In this document: positions 39,828 through 52,570 of the stretch, piece after piece | How positions within the stretch are numbered: position 1 is the stretch's first letter | How the letters are laid out: each line of letters starts with the position of its first letter | Assembly: GCF_004310295.1 (NCBI RefSeq) | Contig: NZ_SISB01000015.1 | Span: 1-64,000 of the forward strand | Source of the DNA: Pseudomonas sp. BGI-2 | GTDB taxonomy: Bacteria; Pseudomonadota; Gammaproteobacteria; Pseudomonadales; Pseudomonadaceae | Direction of reading: 5' to 3' | Length of the DNA: 64,000 nt | The notes under the pieces: generated by a model | What the model was told of the DNA's origin: nothing | Database searches by the model: none | What the model saw: the letters and a program-made list of their open reading frames with translations, nothing else | Made by a program: the position numbers and the translations under genes

Positions 39828-40277
39828 ATGACTCTTAAAAGACTTTCTGTTGTATTGCTGGCCTGCCTGACGTTGTCTGCGTGCGGTGGAGTCGACCCGA
39901 ATTCGCCGTTGGGCCAGCGCAAGGCGATCTTCAAACAGATGCTCAAGACCGGCGAAGATCTGGGCGGTATGTTGCGTGGTCGTATCCCGTTCGACGGTCC
40001 GAAATTCGAGGAAGGCGCTGTGAAGCTCGACGCCTTGTCCCGTGAGCCGTGGAAACATTTTCCGCAGGTGCGCGAAGAAGATCACACCAGCGCCAAGGAC
40101 AATGTGTGGCAGCAGCAGGCACGTTTCCAGGAAATGGTCCGCACCCTTGAAGCCGCCACCGGTGATTTGGTGATTGCCAGCAAGGTTCAGCCTTACAAGG
40201 CCAGTAACCTGAGCCCGGCAGTGCAGAAAGTCGAAGACGCGTGTAGTGCCTGCCATAAAGAGTTTCGGGATCATTGA
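39828..40277 (+). CDS. Cytochrome c (class II-like) lipoprotein
   Basis: 149 aa. Lipoprotein signal with LSACGG (lipidated Cys about 19), a four-helix body typical of cytochrome c', and a single haem site CSACH at residues 139-143 near the C-terminus. Probably a periplasmic, membrane-tethered electron carrier or gas-binding haem protein. Divergent from mltA. Confidence 0.9.
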   Translation: MTLKRLSVVLLACLTLSACGGVDPNSPLGQRKAIFKQMLKTGEDLGGMLRGRIPFDGPKFEEGAVKLDALSREPWKHFPQVREEDHTSAKDNVWQQQARFQEMVRTLEAATGDLVIASKVQPYKASNLSPAVQKVEDACSACHKEFRDH

Positions 40278-40292
40278 TTGGCAACGCATTCC

Positions 40293-40438
40293 TGTGGCGA
40301 GGGGGCTTGTCGGAACGCCGCATCGCCCCGTTGGGCTGCGAAGCGGCCCCAAAACCCGGCGGTTCGATAAAACTGAAGACTCGAGTTGCACGATGACGAC
40401 GGCTGCGCAGCCGAACGGGGGCAAGCCCCTTCGCCACA
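40293..40438. repeat. Imperfect inverted repeat of the gtggcgaggggg family, copy 2
   Basis: Outer arms tgtggcgagggggcttg (40293-40309) and caagccccttcgccaca (about 40422-40438), with inner stems ttgggctgcgaagcgg and ggctgcgcagccgaac. Same family as 23342-23489. Confidence 0.7.
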
Positions 40439-40464
40439 AAAGCTCCCTCGCTTAGCTCAGGGGC

Positions 40465-40860
40465 TTATTTATCCAGTTCGTCGAGTGCGTCCTGCAATTC
40501 CTTGCGGGACTCAGCGAGTTTGTTTTTGCGCTTGTCGATCTTCTCCGGATCGCCTTTCTTCATGGCTTTGTCCAGGTCGGCCTGATGCTTGCTGACTTCA
40601 TGCTTGGCGTCGAGCACCTTGTTTTCCCGTTCCTTCTTCAGCGAGGCATCGGTGCAATGGGCGGTGACTTCGCTCAGGGCCGTTTCGAGGCCGGCCTGCT
40701 GATCGGCGTTGCCGTGGGATTTGGCCAGTTCGATCTGATTGATGATCCCCTGTTTCTTCGCGGCGCAGCCGGTCAGTTCAGGGGCTTTTTCGGCGGCCAT
40801 CAGGGGAGCGGCCATCACGCTGCAAAGGGTCAACAAGGCGAGCGGTGAAAGAAATTTCAT
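40465..40860 (-). CDS. DUF1090 (YqjC-like) periplasmic protein
   Basis: 131 aa. Signal peptide about 1-22 (APLMAA); mature protein begins near a conserved Cys pair (TGCAAKK and AHCTDASLKKERENKV) and then forms a long charged helical hairpin (about 70-131) rich in Lys, Asp and Glu. Function unknown. The ATG has a GGAGC site. Confidence 0.88.
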   Translation of the reverse strand: MKFLSPLALLTLCSVMAAPLMAAEKAPELTGCAAKKQGIINQIELAKSHGNADQQAGLETALSEVTAHCTDASLKKERENKVLDAKHEVSKHQADLDKAMKKGDPEKIDKRKNKLAESRKELQDALDELDK

Positions 40861-40958
40861 AAAAGCTCCATGTGCAAAGACAATCGGGTCGATGTGGCGA
40901 TGGGCGTTTGAGCCTGTCGGCCCCTTTGGGTTCCCGGGTTGCCGTGTGTCGTCGGCGT

Positions 40959-42647
<1,689 letters not shown>

Positions 42648-42737
42648 TCAGGGAGATGCTTGAAGGTTAGTCAGTTTTTTCTGGGGGGAAGAGTGGGTGT
42701 TTTGCCTGGTGTTTCTAGTGGTGCCTGGGCTGGCCTC

Positions 42738-42829
42738 TTCGCGAGCAAGCCCGCTCCCACATGGGATCTGTGTCTACACAAAATTTGTCTTCACTGAAGA
42801 TCCAGTGTGGGAGCGGGCTTGCTCGCGAA
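42738..42829. repeat. REP/REPIN inverted pair (gcgagcaagcccgctccc type)
   Basis: Arms 42738-42761 and 42806-42829, between ligB and metK. Confidence 0.88.
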
Positions 42830-42860
42830 GGGGGCGACTCGGTGTAAAGCGCAAGACAAT

Positions 42861-42895
42861 AAAAAGCCCCGCACGGCGAACCGTGCGGGGCTTTT
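42861..42895 (-). terminator. Rho-independent terminator of metK
   Basis: Perfect GC-rich stem aaaagccccgcacgg/ccgtgcggggctttt with a cgaa loop, 18 bases past the metK stop on the minus strand. Confidence 0.93.
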
Positions 42896-42913
42896 GGTAC
42901 CGCCAGGAAAGTC

Positions 42914-44104
<1,191 letters not shown>

Positions 44105-44122
44105 CTCGATTTTTTCCTGAAT

Positions 44123-45118
44123 TTACCGATGGTGAGTGTCGCCAGTCGGTCGCTGAAAGTGGCGAACCTGGATCTGGAAACCATTACGTAAGCCTACATA
44201 GAGGCTTTCCCCGGGAGCGAGTCCCGCAGCGGTGGCCCAACGGGCCAAATCGTCCTGTTCAAACCCCAACCAAAGATCACCGCAGGCCTCCCTGGCCCAA
44301 CTCTGGTTATGGCTACATAACTCTGTCACAAGCAGGCTACCGCTCGGTTGCAGTAAATCGGCCATGTGCTTGAGCGCTTCGGCCGGTGCGGCAAAATGGT
44401 GCAGCACCATGTTCAATACAACGCAATCGGCCTTGAGGCTCACACCATTCAATGCATCGGCCAGTTGCAGGCTGACGTTAGCCAGCGTCTCGCGTTCGCA
44501 GACCTGACGCGCCAGTTCGAGCATCGCCGAGCTGTTGTCCAGCGCCGTGACCTGGGTGAAGCGGCGCGCCAGTTCCGGCAGAAATTCACCGTCGCCGGGG
44601 CCGACTTCTATGGCCGTGGCGCCTTCACTGAAACTCAGCTTGTCGAGCAATGCCACCACGCTTTCGCGGTATTGCGGCAGGCCGGCGATCAAGTCCTGCT
44701 GGGCGCGAAACTTTTCCGCCACCCGTGAGAAAAAGTCCTGGCTGGCGGCGGCTCGTTGCCCATGGACCTGAGCGATCCGCGACTGCACATCGGCCGGCAG
44801 GGTCAGGTTGTCCACTTCTTCGAGCAAGGCTGCGTGCAGCTTGCCGCCCAGCAGGTCGGTGTGGGGCAGGGCGCGACGGTAGAAAATCGCGTTGCCTTCA
44901 CGGCGAGTCGCCACCAGGTCGGCCTGGGCCAATACCTTGAGGTGGTGACTCATGCCCGACTGACCCATCCCGAAGATCTGCGCCAGTTCCAGTACGCCAA
45001 ACGAATCGTTGGCCAGTGCGCGCAATACATTCAGCCGCAGAGGATCGCCGCCGGCCTTGCACAGGGCCGCCAGCTCATCGCAATCGTCATGTTGAATGGA
45101 AGGCACGCGTAAATTCAT
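44123..45118 (-). CDS. ArsR-type regulator fused to a SAM-dependent methyltransferase
   Basis: 331 aa. Residues about 8-95 are an ArsR winged helix (LAQIFGMGQSGMSHHLKVLAQADLV), without an obvious metal-sensing CxC. Residues about 150-310 are a class I methyltransferase with AIEVGPGDGEFLPELA as the SAM loop. Directly upstream of metK, it is well placed to sense SAM or SAH and control the SAM cycle; that role is inference. Divergent from tkt across 273 bases. Confidence 0.88.
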   Translation of the reverse strand: MNLRVPSIQHDDCDELAALCKAGGDPLRLNVLRALANDSFGVLELAQIFGMGQSGMSHHLKVLAQADLVATRREGNAIFYRRALPHTDLLGGKLHAALLEEVDNLTLPADVQSRIAQVHGQRAAASQDFFSRVAEKFRAQQDLIAGLPQYRESVVALLDKLSFSEGATAIEVGPGDGEFLPELARRFTQVTALDNSSAMLELARQVCERETLANVSLQLADALNGVSLKADCVVLNMVLHHFAAPAEALKHMADLLQPSGSLLVTELCSHNQSWAREACGDLWLGFEQDDLARWATAAGLAPGESLYVGLRNGFQIQVRHFQRPTGDTHHR

Positions 45119-45391
45119 AAGGCCAGCAGTCTAGTGACGGGCAGAAATCACTGCAAGAGCAATATCAAAAAGTTTTGATATTGCTCGATAGATGGCACTT
45201 CTCATGGAAAGGGTCACTCTACAAATCGTCAGCGGAAAGGTTTCACCAGGCGAATGCGACTTTATCCACTGGAAAAACGCCTTCAGATGACTATCTGTCA
45301 TTGCCCCGAGGCGTGTCGGTGAGGGAAAATGCTCGCCTTTTTTCCGTTTCGTTTTATTCACTCTTGATTCAGAACCCGCAGGAGAACAGCG
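45119..45391. promoter_or_regulatory. Divergent promoter region of the ArsR-methyltransferase/metK and tkt
   Basis: 273 non-coding bases. Near 45155-45186 ttgatattgctcgat and aatatcaaaa form an imperfect inverted repeat (caatatcaaaaagttttgatattg), a likely regulator site close to the minus-strand start, possibly for the ArsR-type protein. An AGGAG site precedes tkt. Confidence 0.55.
45163..45186. promoter_or_regulatory. Inverted repeat aatatcaaaa/ttttgatatt, candidate ArsR-type operator
   Basis: A 10-bp perfect inverted repeat around the centre agt-like spacer lies about 45 bases upstream of the ArsR-methyltransferase start. AT-rich dyads of this kind are typical ArsR operators. Binding is inferred, not shown. 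Confidence 0.55.
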
Positions 45392-47389
45392 ATGCCCAGC
45401 CGTCGTGAGCGTGCCAACGCCATTCGTGCCCTCAGCATGGATGCCGTGCAAAAAGCCAACAGCGGCCATCCCGGTGCCCCTATGGGTATGGCGGATATCG
45501 CCGAAGTACTTTGGCGTGACTACCTGAAGCACAACCCGAGCAATCCATCGTTCGCCGACCGTGACCGCTTCGTGCTGTCCAACGGTCACGGCTCGATGTT
45601 GATCTACTCGCTGCTGCACCTGACCGGCTACGACCTGTCGATCGATGACCTGAAAAGCTTCCGCCAACTGCACAGCCGTACCCCGGGCCACCCGGAATTC
45701 GGCTACACCCCGGGCGTTGAAACCACCACCGGTCCATTGGGCCAAGGCTTGGCCAACGCCGTAGGTTTCGCCCTGGCTGAAAAAGTCCTGGCGGCGCAGT
45801 TCAACCGTCCTGGCCACAACGTTGTCGACCACCACACCTACGTGTTCCTGGGTGATGGCTGCATGATGGAAGGCATTTCCCACGAAGTCGGCTCCCTGGC
45901 CGGTACTTTGGGCCTGGGCAAACTGATCGCCTTCTACGATGACAACGGCATCTCCATCGACGGCGAAGTCGAAGGCTGGTTCACCGACGACACCCCGAAG
46001 CGTTTCGAAGCTTACAACTGGCAGGTGATCCGCAACGTCGACGGTCACGATCCGGAAGAGATCAAGACTGCGATCGAAACCGCGCGCAAAAGCGATCAGC
46101 CAACCCTGATCTGCTGCAAGACCACCATCGGTTTCGGTTCGCCGAACAAGCAAGGCAAGGAAGACTGCCACGGCGCCCCACTGGGTGACGCGGAAATCGC
46201 TCTGACCCGTGCTGCGCTGAAATGGAACCACGGTCCGTTCGAAATCCCGGCCGACATCTATGCCGAGTGGGACGCCAAGGAAACCGGTCGCGCGGCCGAA
46301 GCCGAATGGGATCAGCGTTTCGCTGCCTATTCCGCTGCGTTCCCTGAGCTGGCCAACGAACTGGTCCGTCGCTTGAGCGGCGACCTGCCGGAAGACTTCG
46401 CTGAAAAAGCCTCTGCTTATATTGCTGAAGTCGCCGCCAAAGGCGAAACCATCGCCAGCCGTAAAGCCAGCCAGAACGCACTGAATGCCTACGGCCCGCT
46501 GTTGCCTGAACTGCTGGGCGGCTCCGCTGACCTGGCCGGTTCCAACCTGACCCTGTGGAAAGGTTGCAAAGGTGTTTCGGCTGAAGACGCCAGCGGCAAC
46601 TACATGTACTACGGCGTTCGCGAATTCGGCATGAGCGCGATCATGAACGGCGTGGCTCTGCACGGCGGTCTGGTGCCTTACGGCGCGACCTTCCTGATGT
46701 TCATGGAATACGCGCGCAACGCCGTGCGCATGGCTTCGCTGATGAAGAAGCGCGTGGTGTTCGTCTACACCCACGACTCCATCGGTCTGGGCGAAGACGG
46801 CCCGACTCACCAGCCGATCGAGCAACTGACCAGCCTGCGCAGCACGCCGAACCTCGACACCTGGCGTCCAGCCGATGCCGTTGAATCGGCCGTTTGCTGG
46901 AAAGAGGCCATCGAGCGCAAGGACGGCCCTTCGGCGCTGATCTTCTCGCGTCAGAACCTGCAACATCAGGAACGCAGCGCGCTGCAGATCGCCGACATCG
47001 CCCGTGGCGGTTACGTGTTGAAGGACTGCGCAGGCGAGCCTGAGCTGATCCTGATCTCCACCGGTTCCGAAGTTGGCCTGGCGGTTCAGGCTTACGACAA
47101 GCTGACCGAGCAAGGTCGCAAAGTGCGCGTTGTTTCGATGCCGTGCACCAGCGTGTTCGATGCGCAAGACGCCGGCTACAAGCAGGCAGTTCTGCCGTTG
47201 CAGGTCAGCGCCCGTATCGCTATCGAAGCCGCTCACGCGGACTACTGGTACAAGTACGTGGGCCTGGAAGGTCGCGTGATCGGCATGACCACCTTCGGCG
47301 AGTCGGCGCCTGCGCCAGCCTTGTTCGAAGAGTTCGGTTTCACCCTGGAAAACATCCTGGGTCAGGCTGAAGAGCTGCTGGAAGACTGA
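45392..47389 (+). CDS. tkt: Transketolase
   Basis: 665-aa TPP enzyme of the pentose phosphate pathway that transfers two-carbon units. [19 protein letters not shown] at the start, the TPP/Mg motif [13 protein letters not shown] (about 153-165) and [16 protein letters not shown] (about 468) are present. Start ATG 45392 follows AGGAG. A REP pair separates it from epd, but gene order tkt-epd-pgk-fba points to related regulation. Confidence 0.98.
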   Translation: MPSRRERANAIRALSMDAVQKANSGHPGAPMGMADIAEVLWRDYLKHNPSNPSFADRDRFVLSNGHGSMLIYSLLHLTGYDLSIDDLKSFRQLHSRTPGHPEFGYTPGVETTTGPLGQGLANAVGFALAEKVLAAQFNRPGHNVVDHHTYVFLGDGCMMEGISHEVGSLAGTLGLGKLIAFYDDNGISIDGEVEGWFTDDTPKRFEAYNWQVIRNVDGHDPEEIKTAIETARKSDQPTLICCKTTIGFGSPNKQGKEDCHGAPLGDAEIALTRAALKWNHGPFEIPADIYAEWDAKETGRAAEAEWDQRFAAYSAAFPELANELVRRLSGDLPEDFAEKASAYIAEVAAKGETIASRKASQNALNAYGPLLPELLGGSADLAGSNLTLWKGCKGVSAEDASGNYMYYGVREFGMSAIMNGVALHGGLVPYGATFLMFMEYARNAVRMASLMKKRVVFVYTHDSIGLGEDGPTHQPIEQLTSLRSTPNLDTWRPADAVESAVCWKEAIERKDGPSALIFSRQNLQHQERSALQIADIARGGYVLKDCAGEPELILISTGSEVGLAVQAYDKLTEQGRKVRVVSMPCTSVFDAQDAGYKQAVLPLQVSARIAIEAAHADYWYKYVGLEGRVIGMTTFGESAPAPALFEEFGFTLENILGQAEELLED

Positions 47390-47418
47390 TCCAGAAAATG
47401 TGTCGTCTGGACTGCCGC

Positions 47419-47483
47419 TTTCGCGAGCAAGCCCGCTCCCACATGAGATCGCATTCTCATGTGGGAGCGGGCTTGCTCGCGAA
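47419..47483. repeat. REP/REPIN inverted pair with short centre
   Basis: Arms run from 47419 and to 47483 and meet at a small centre; the inverse match extends into catgagat/..tctcatg, so this is the most compact pair in the window. Between tkt and epd. Confidence 0.88.
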
Positions 47484-47539
47484 GGCGTTGGTCCAGGCAA
47501 CGCTGCAATAACGGATTCACCACGGTAATCGAGAACCCA

Positions 47540-48607
47540 ATGCCTCAACCGCGTCCTTACAAAGTTGCACTCAACGGCTACGGCCGGATTGGTCGTTGCG
47601 TCTTGCGTGCGTTGTTTGAGCGAGGCGACAAGGCAGGGTTTGAAATTGTCGCGATCAACGATCTGGCTGACATGGCCAGCATCGAATACCTGACACGCTT
47701 CGACTCCACGCACGGGCGTTTTCCCGGTGAAGTGAAGGTCGACGGCGATTGTCTGCATATTAATGGTGACTGCGTGAAGGTCCTGCGCAGTGCCACCCCC
47801 GAAGGCATCGATTGGGCGTCCCTGGGCGTCGATCTGGTGCTGGAGTGCTCCGGCGCTTACCACTCGCGTGCCGATGGCCAGCGGTTCCTTGATGCCGGTG
47901 CGCCGCGTGTGTTGTTTTCCCAGCCGATGGCCAGCGAGGCGGATGTCGACGCCACCATCGTCTACGGCGTGAACCAGGATTGCCTGACCGGCGACGAGCT
48001 GCTGGTGTCCAATGCGTCCTGCACCACCAACTGCGGCGTGCCGCTGTTGCGCCTGCTGGATCAGGCCATTGGTCTGGAATACGTGTCGATCACCACCATC
48101 CACTCGGCAATGAACGATCAGCCGGTCATCGATGCCTATCATCACGAAGACCTGCGCCGCACGCGTTCGGCGTTCCAGTCAGTGATTCCGGTGTCCACTG
48201 GTCTGGCGCGTGGTATCGAACGCCTGTTGCCGGAACTTGCCGGGCGAATTCAGGCCAAAGCCGTGCGGGTGCCGACGGTTAACGTGTCTTGCCTCGACAT
48301 TACGATGCAGACCGTCAGCGACACCGACGCCACCGAGGTCAATCGGATTTTGCGCGAGGCCGCCACCACTGGCCCGCTCAAAGGCCTTCTGGCCTACACC
48401 GAGTTGCCTCACGCCAGTTGTGATTTCAATCATGACCCACATTCGGCCATCGTCGATGCCAGTCAGACCCGAGTTTCCGGCCCACGGCTGGTGAACATCC
48501 TGGCCTGGTTCGACAACGAATGGGGTTTTGCCAACCGAATGCTGGATGTTGCGGAACACTATCTGCAATCAGCTGGCTCTCCAAAACACTGCTCTCCAAA
48601 ACAGTAG
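47540..48607 (+). CDS. epd: D-erythrose-4-phosphate dehydrogenase
   Basis: 355 aa from ATG 47540. Oxidises erythrose-4-phosphate to 4-phosphoerythronate for PLP synthesis. NAD fold LNGYGRIGRCVLRALFERGD, active Cys in SNASCTTNCGVPLLR (about 155-165), and HSAMNDQPVIDAYHHEDLRR typical of Epd rather than GapA. The last codons contain a short tandem duplication (ctctccaaaacactg/ctctccaaaacagta). It precedes pgk by 12 bases. Confidence 0.94.
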   Translation: MPQPRPYKVALNGYGRIGRCVLRALFERGDKAGFEIVAINDLADMASIEYLTRFDSTHGRFPGEVKVDGDCLHINGDCVKVLRSATPEGIDWASLGVDLVLECSGAYHSRADGQRFLDAGAPRVLFSQPMASEADVDATIVYGVNQDCLTGDELLVSNASCTTNCGVPLLRLLDQAIGLEYVSITTIHSAMNDQPVIDAYHHEDLRRTRSAFQSVIPVSTGLARGIERLLPELAGRIQAKAVRVPTVNVSCLDITMQTVSDTDATEVNRILREAATTGPLKGLLAYTELPHASCDFNHDPHSAIVDASQTRVSGPRLVNILAWFDNEWGFANRMLDVAEHYLQSAGSPKHCSPKQ

Positions 48608-48619
48608 GAAATGCGACCC

Positions 48620-49783
48620 ATGACCGTGTTGAAGATGACCGACCTCGATCTGCAAGGTAAGCGCGTACTGATCCGCGAAGACCTCAACGTCCCAGTCAAG
48701 GACGGTGTAGTCACCAGCGATGCGCGAATCCTGGCTTCGCTGCCGACCATCAAGCTGGCCCTGGAAAAAGGCGCGGCCGTGATGGTCTGCTCGCACCTTG
48801 GCCGTCCGACCGAAGGCGAATTCTCGGCCGAGAACAGCCTCAAGCCAGTCGCTGACTACCTGAGCAAGGCCCTGGGCCGCGAAGTGCCGCTGGTTGCCGA
48901 TTACCTGGGCGGCGTCGACGTGAAAGCCGGCGACATCGTTCTGTTTGAAAACGTACGCTTCAACAAAGGCGAGAAAAAGAACGCTGACGAACTGGCCCAG
49001 CAATACGCCGCCCTGTGCGACGTGTTCGTGATGGACGCCTTCGGCACCGCTCACCGCGCCGAGGGTTCGACCCACGGCGTGGCCAAGTTCGCCAAAGTCG
49101 CTGCCGCTGGTCCGCTGCTGGCTGCTGAGCTGGACGCACTGGGCAAAGCCCTCGGCGCCCCGGCCCAGCCGATGGCTGCCATCGTTGCCGGCTCCAAGGT
49201 GTCGACCAAACTCGACGTGCTCAACAGCCTGAGCCAGATCTGCAACCAGCTGATCGTCGGCGGCGGCATTGCCAACACCTTCCTGGCCGCTGCCGGTCAC
49301 CCGGTCGGCAAGTCCCTGTACGAGCCGGATCTGCTGGACACCGCTCGCGCCATCGCCGCCAAGGTCAGCGTACCGCTGCCGGTCGACGTCGTCGTTGCCA
49401 AGGAATTCGCTGAAAGCGCCACCGCTACCGTCAAGCTGATCGCTGATGTGGCCGCAGACGACATGATTCTGGACATCGGCCCACAGACCGCGGCGAATTT
49501 CGCCGAGCTGCTGAAGTCGTCCAAGACCATCCTGTGGAACGGCCCGGTGGGCGTGTTTGAATTCGACCAGTTCGGTAACGGCACCAAAGTCCTGGCCCAG
49601 GCCATCGCGGACAGCTCGGCGTTTTCGATCGCTGGCGGCGGCGACACCCTGGCGGCCATCGATAAATATGGCGTTGCCGATCAGATCTCCTACATTTCTA
49701 CCGGCGGCGGCGCGTTCCTTGAGTTCGTGGAAGGCAAGGTTTTGCCAGCCGTTGAAGTCCTGGAAAGCCGGGCCAAGGCCTGA
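48620..49783 (+). CDS. pgk: Phosphoglycerate kinase
   Basis: 387-aa glycolytic/gluconeogenic kinase. Start chosen at ATG 48620 ([20 protein letters not shown]). Substrate motifs [37 protein letters not shown] and the C-terminal [15 protein letters not shown] are present. Co-oriented and close to epd and followed by a lipoprotein gene. Confidence 0.98.
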   Translation: MTVLKMTDLDLQGKRVLIREDLNVPVKDGVVTSDARILASLPTIKLALEKGAAVMVCSHLGRPTEGEFSAENSLKPVADYLSKALGREVPLVADYLGGVDVKAGDIVLFENVRFNKGEKKNADELAQQYAALCDVFVMDAFGTAHRAEGSTHGVAKFAKVAAAGPLLAAELDALGKALGAPAQPMAAIVAGSKVSTKLDVLNSLSQICNQLIVGGGIANTFLAAAGHPVGKSLYEPDLLDTARAIAAKVSVPLPVDVVVAKEFAESATATVKLIADVAADDMILDIGPQTAANFAELLKSSKTILWNGPVGVFEFDQFGNGTKVLAQAIADSSAFSIAGGGDTLAAIDKYGVADQISYISTGGGAFLEFVEGKVLPAVEVLESRAKA

Positions 49784-49817
49784 GGTCGTCCATTTGACCA
49801 CGCAAAGGAGTGTTCTT

Positions 49818-50039
49818 ATGGTCAAGCCGTTAGCGCTGTTGATCGCTGCGGGTATGCTGGTGGCTTGCGGGAGTAACCCGAAAGCCAAGCCGGAACCTGC
49901 GCCGCAGTCAGTGGAAAAAGGCTGTTACCAGGCCGACTGGCAAGCGGAAACCAACCCGGTGATCAACAAGCGTTCCGGGCCTGATGGCCTGGAGAAATAC
50001 GAGACGCAGACCCCGGCCAAGGAACATGGTTGCCCTTGA
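49818..50039 (+). CDS. Small lipoprotein of unknown function
   Basis: 73 aa from ATG 49818 with AAGGAG eight bases upstream. Lipobox MLVACGS (lipidated Cys about 17). The mature part is short and charged with two further Cys (KGCYQADW and HGCP at the C-terminus) that could pair. Gene sits in the conserved pgk-fba interval. Function unknown. Confidence 0.85.
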   Translation: MVKPLALLIAAGMLVACGSNPKAKPEPAPQSVEKGCYQADWQAETNPVINKRSGPDGLEKYETQTPAKEHGCP

Positions 50040-50095
50040 CGGGTCTGACACATTACTCAGGGTTGGCGGCGTACGCCGTCAGTCGAGGAACATGG

Positions 50096-50428
50096 ATGAA
50101 AGGTTTTATCGCCGTTATGGCGTTGGCATTGCTGGCCGGTTGCTCGAATTTCAACCTGTTCAAGCCTGCCGAATCCACGGACAACTGGACCACCTGGACC
50201 TGCGACAGCCAGGCCAAAGTGCTCTGGCGCTACACCGACGACAGCCGCAAGGAAGTCGACGTGCGCCTCGGCGGGGCCGATCAGGTCTATCGCCTGAAGC
50301 TTGAACCGGGCGCCGAAGGTTCGCTGTACAGCAACGACATGCTGGCGTTTCACGTAAAAGGTGAGGAAGGCCTGGTTTACTGGGTCGCCACCAATGATTT
50401 GATTGGCCGCGGTTGTAAAGCGCAGTAA
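50096..50428 (+). CDS. MliC-family lysozyme inhibitor lipoprotein
   Basis: 110 aa from ATG 50096 with a GAGGAA site. Lipobox LLAGCS, then a small beta-barrel domain with WTCDSQAKVLWRYTDDS, the loop GAEGSLYSNDMLAFHVKGEE and a C-terminal Cys (GRGCKAQ) that should pair with TC. This matches the MliC/PliC family, which inhibits c-type lysozyme. Assignment is by pattern. Confidence 0.78.
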   Translation: MKGFIAVMALALLAGCSNFNLFKPAESTDNWTTWTCDSQAKVLWRYTDDSRKEVDVRLGGADQVYRLKLEPGAEGSLYSNDMLAFHVKGEEGLVYWVATNDLIGRGCKAQ

Positions 50429-50448
50429 TTGAAGGTTTTAGCGAAACC

Positions 50449-50540
50449 TGTAGGAGCGAAGCTTGCTCGCGAAGACGTCATCACATTCAACACATGTGTT
50501 GCCCGTTAAACCGCTTTCGCGAGCAAGCTTCGCTCCTACA
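50449..50540. repeat. REP/REPIN inverted pair (gcgagcaagcttcgctcc type)
   Basis: Arms 50449-50474 and 50515-50540, between the MliC-like gene and fba. Confidence 0.88.
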
Positions 50541-50663
50541 GAGATCGATGCAACACCCGAATTCGCAGCCCGGGCCAACCCCCGATCTGCAATAACTTGA
50601 ATAGCCGCCGCCGCTACGGCAGGCTGGCACGATTAACGACCCAAACCGGGAGAGACACACACA

Positions 50664-51728
50664 ATGGCACTTATCAGCATGCGCCAGATGCTGGACCACG
50701 CAGCCGAGTTCGGCTACGGCGTTCCAGCCTTCAACGTCAACAACCTTGAGCAGATGCGCGCCATCATGGAAGCCGCTGACAAGACTGACTCCCCGGTGAT
50801 CGTCCAGGCCTCGGCCGGTGCTCGCAAATACGCCGGCGCACCGTTCCTGCGTCACCTGATCCTGGCCGCCATCGAAGAATTCCCGCACATCCCGGTGTGC
50901 ATGCACCAGGACCACGGCACCAGCCCTGACGTCTGCCAGCGCTCCATCCAACTGGGCTTCAGCTCGGTCATGATGGACGGCTCCCTGGGCGAAGACGGCA
51001 AGACCCCGACCGACTACGACTACAACGTCCGTGTCACCCAACAAACCGTGGCCCTGGCTCACGCCTGTGGCGTCTCGGTAGAAGGCGAGCTGGGCTGCCT
51101 GGGTTCGCTGGAAACCGGCATGGCCGGTGAAGAAGACGGCATCGGCGCTGAAGGCGTTCTGGACCACAGCCAAATGCTGACCGACCCGGAAGAAGCCGCT
51201 GACTTCGTCAAACGCACCCAGGTCGACGCCCTGGCCATCGCCATCGGCACCAGCCACGGCGCCTACAAGTTCACCAAGCCACCTACCGGCGACGTGCTGG
51301 CCATCGACCGCATCAAAGAAATCCACAAACGCATTCCGAACACCCACCTGGTAATGCACGGTTCGTCTTCGGTTCCGCAAGAGTGGCTGGCGATCATCAA
51401 CCAGTACGGCGGCGACATCAAAGAAACCTACGGCGTGCCGGTTGAAGAGATTGTGGAAGGCATCAAGTACGGTGTGCGTAAGGTCAACATTGATACTGAC
51501 TTGCGTTTGGCTTCGACGGGTGCGATGCGTCGGTTGATGGCGACCAATCCTAGCGAGTTTGATCCGCGTAAGTTCTTTGGTGCGACAGTGACGGCGATGC
51601 GGGATGTTTGTATTGCTCGCTACGAAGCTTTCGGTACTGCGGGTAATGCTTCGAAGATTAAGCCGATCTCGTTGGAAGCGATGTATCAGCGGTATTTGAA
51701 GGGTGAGTTGAACGCTAAGGTTAACTAA
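50664..51728 (+). CDS. fba: Fructose-bisphosphate aldolase, class II
   Basis: 354-aa zinc aldolase (Calvin-type subgroup). [25 protein letters not shown] at the start; [15 protein letters not shown] holds zinc ligands; GTSHGAYKF and VMHGSSSVP bind zinc and phosphate. Codon use shifts noticeably to rarer, T-ending codons after about 51470 compared with the first part. A terminator follows. Confidence 0.97.
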   Translation: MALISMRQMLDHAAEFGYGVPAFNVNNLEQMRAIMEAADKTDSPVIVQASAGARKYAGAPFLRHLILAAIEEFPHIPVCMHQDHGTSPDVCQRSIQLGFSSVMMDGSLGEDGKTPTDYDYNVRVTQQTVALAHACGVSVEGELGCLGSLETGMAGEEDGIGAEGVLDHSQMLTDPEEAADFVKRTQVDALAIAIGTSHGAYKFTKPPTGDVLAIDRIKEIHKRIPNTHLVMHGSSSVPQEWLAIINQYGGDIKETYGVPVEEIVEGIKYGVRKVNIDTDLRLASTGAMRRLMATNPSEFDPRKFFGATVTAMRDVCIARYEAFGTAGNASKIKPISLEAMYQRYLKGELNAKVN

Positions 51729-51743
51729 GCCTTTCTCGTTTAT

Positions 51744-51772
51744 AAAAAACCCGCAGTGATGCGGGTTTTTTT
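51744..51772 (+). terminator. Rho-independent terminator of fba
   Basis: aaaaaacccgca/tgcgggtttttt with a gtga-type loop, 16 bases after fba. The AT-rich island begins right after it. Confidence 0.92.
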
Positions 51773-51819
51773 ATTGGCTGAAAGAAGCATGGCAAGAAAT
51801 TTTCCTTCGCTAAAAACGT

Positions 51820-52182
51820 TTATTTTTTTGTGAGCGTGTATTCCTCGGCTGCTGAAGAGCCGTCTTCGATTTTATATGATCTTATGGCCCAAATTTCAGT
51901 GCATGGTCTACCTGCGTTTCCGAGCCAAGTGTCCTTTACTCCCGAGTTCTCAGTTGTGAACTCTATACGGGTAAGACTAGGGTTGACGTGCTGGTACCAA
52001 CCATTCACTGTGTAGTGATACCCGTTTTCCTTTAGTATTCCCTTCATTTTTCCAGTGCTTTCATTGGCGTATGTGATTTCTATACAGACACCTTTAGCAT
52101 TGTCGCAAAACTCTCCGTTGGGGCCGGCCATATTTTTATTCTCCAGATATTGTTGAAAGGCGCTTTGTTGCGATTTTGACAC
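51820..52182 (-). CDS. Hypothetical protein in AT-rich island
   Basis: 120 aa from GTG 52182; start uncertain because the AGGAG at about 52204-52208 is over 20 bases upstream. No signal peptide. Contains three Cys (EFCDN, GVCIEI, GRPCTEI) and beta-rich text (YHYTVNGWYQHVNPSLTRIEFTT). I recognise no family. Base composition is far richer in A+T than fba next door. It follows the 52226 gene by 43 bases, probably in one transcript. Confidence 0.6.
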   Translation of the reverse strand: MSKSQQSAFQQYLENKNMAGPNGEFCDNAKGVCIEITYANESTGKMKGILKENGYHYTVNGWYQHVNPSLTRIEFTTENSGVKDTWLGNAGRPCTEIWAIRSYKIEDGSSAAEEYTLTKK

Positions 52183-52225
52183 GAGTGGCTTTATTTTTCG
52201 ATTTTTCTCCTGGTTGTATTGCGTA

Positions 52226-52570
52226 TTAAGGACAGGCGCCGGTTCTCAAAACTCCATTGCAATTGACGAAGTTGAAAGGGGACGATCTGGTTATTTCTGT
52301 TCTGTTATTTACTTCCCTGGTGTTCCAACTATTTTCTTGTTCTGGATGTGTTCCGCCAGAGAGGCAGGAGACATGAATGTCGCAGTTAAAATCACTGTAA
52401 CGGTCGCTAGGAGGTGCGGTCGGTATTGGTTGCGTCTTCAAGGAGCAGTATTTGCTTGCCGAACTCTGATACCAATCATCGTCGCACTGCCCGGCTAAGG
52501 TGACGCCTGCACCGGCTATTGAGATAAATATACTAATAAAGAAAATGATGATTTTTGTATGCTTGCGCAT
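52226..52570 (-). CDS. Secreted Cys-rich hypothetical protein
   Basis: 114 aa from ATG 52568-52570 behind a GAAGGT site. Strong signal peptide (IIIFFISIFISIAGAG, cleavage near TLAG). The mature part of about 87 residues holds six Cys, enough for three disulfides, and ends CNGVLRTGACP. No family recognised. AT-rich, accessory. Divergent from the ubiquitin-like gene. Confidence 0.68.
   Translation of the reverse strand: MRKHTKIIIFFISIFISIAGAGVTLAGQCDDDWYQSSASKYCSLKTQPIPTAPPSDRYSDFNCDIHVSCLSGGTHPEQENSWNTREVNNRTEITRSSPFNFVNCNGVLRTGACP

Noticed and set aside
45131..48145. 1004-codon open frame on the minus strand
   Set aside because: Antisense to tkt and epd and runs through a REP pair; no recognisable motif.
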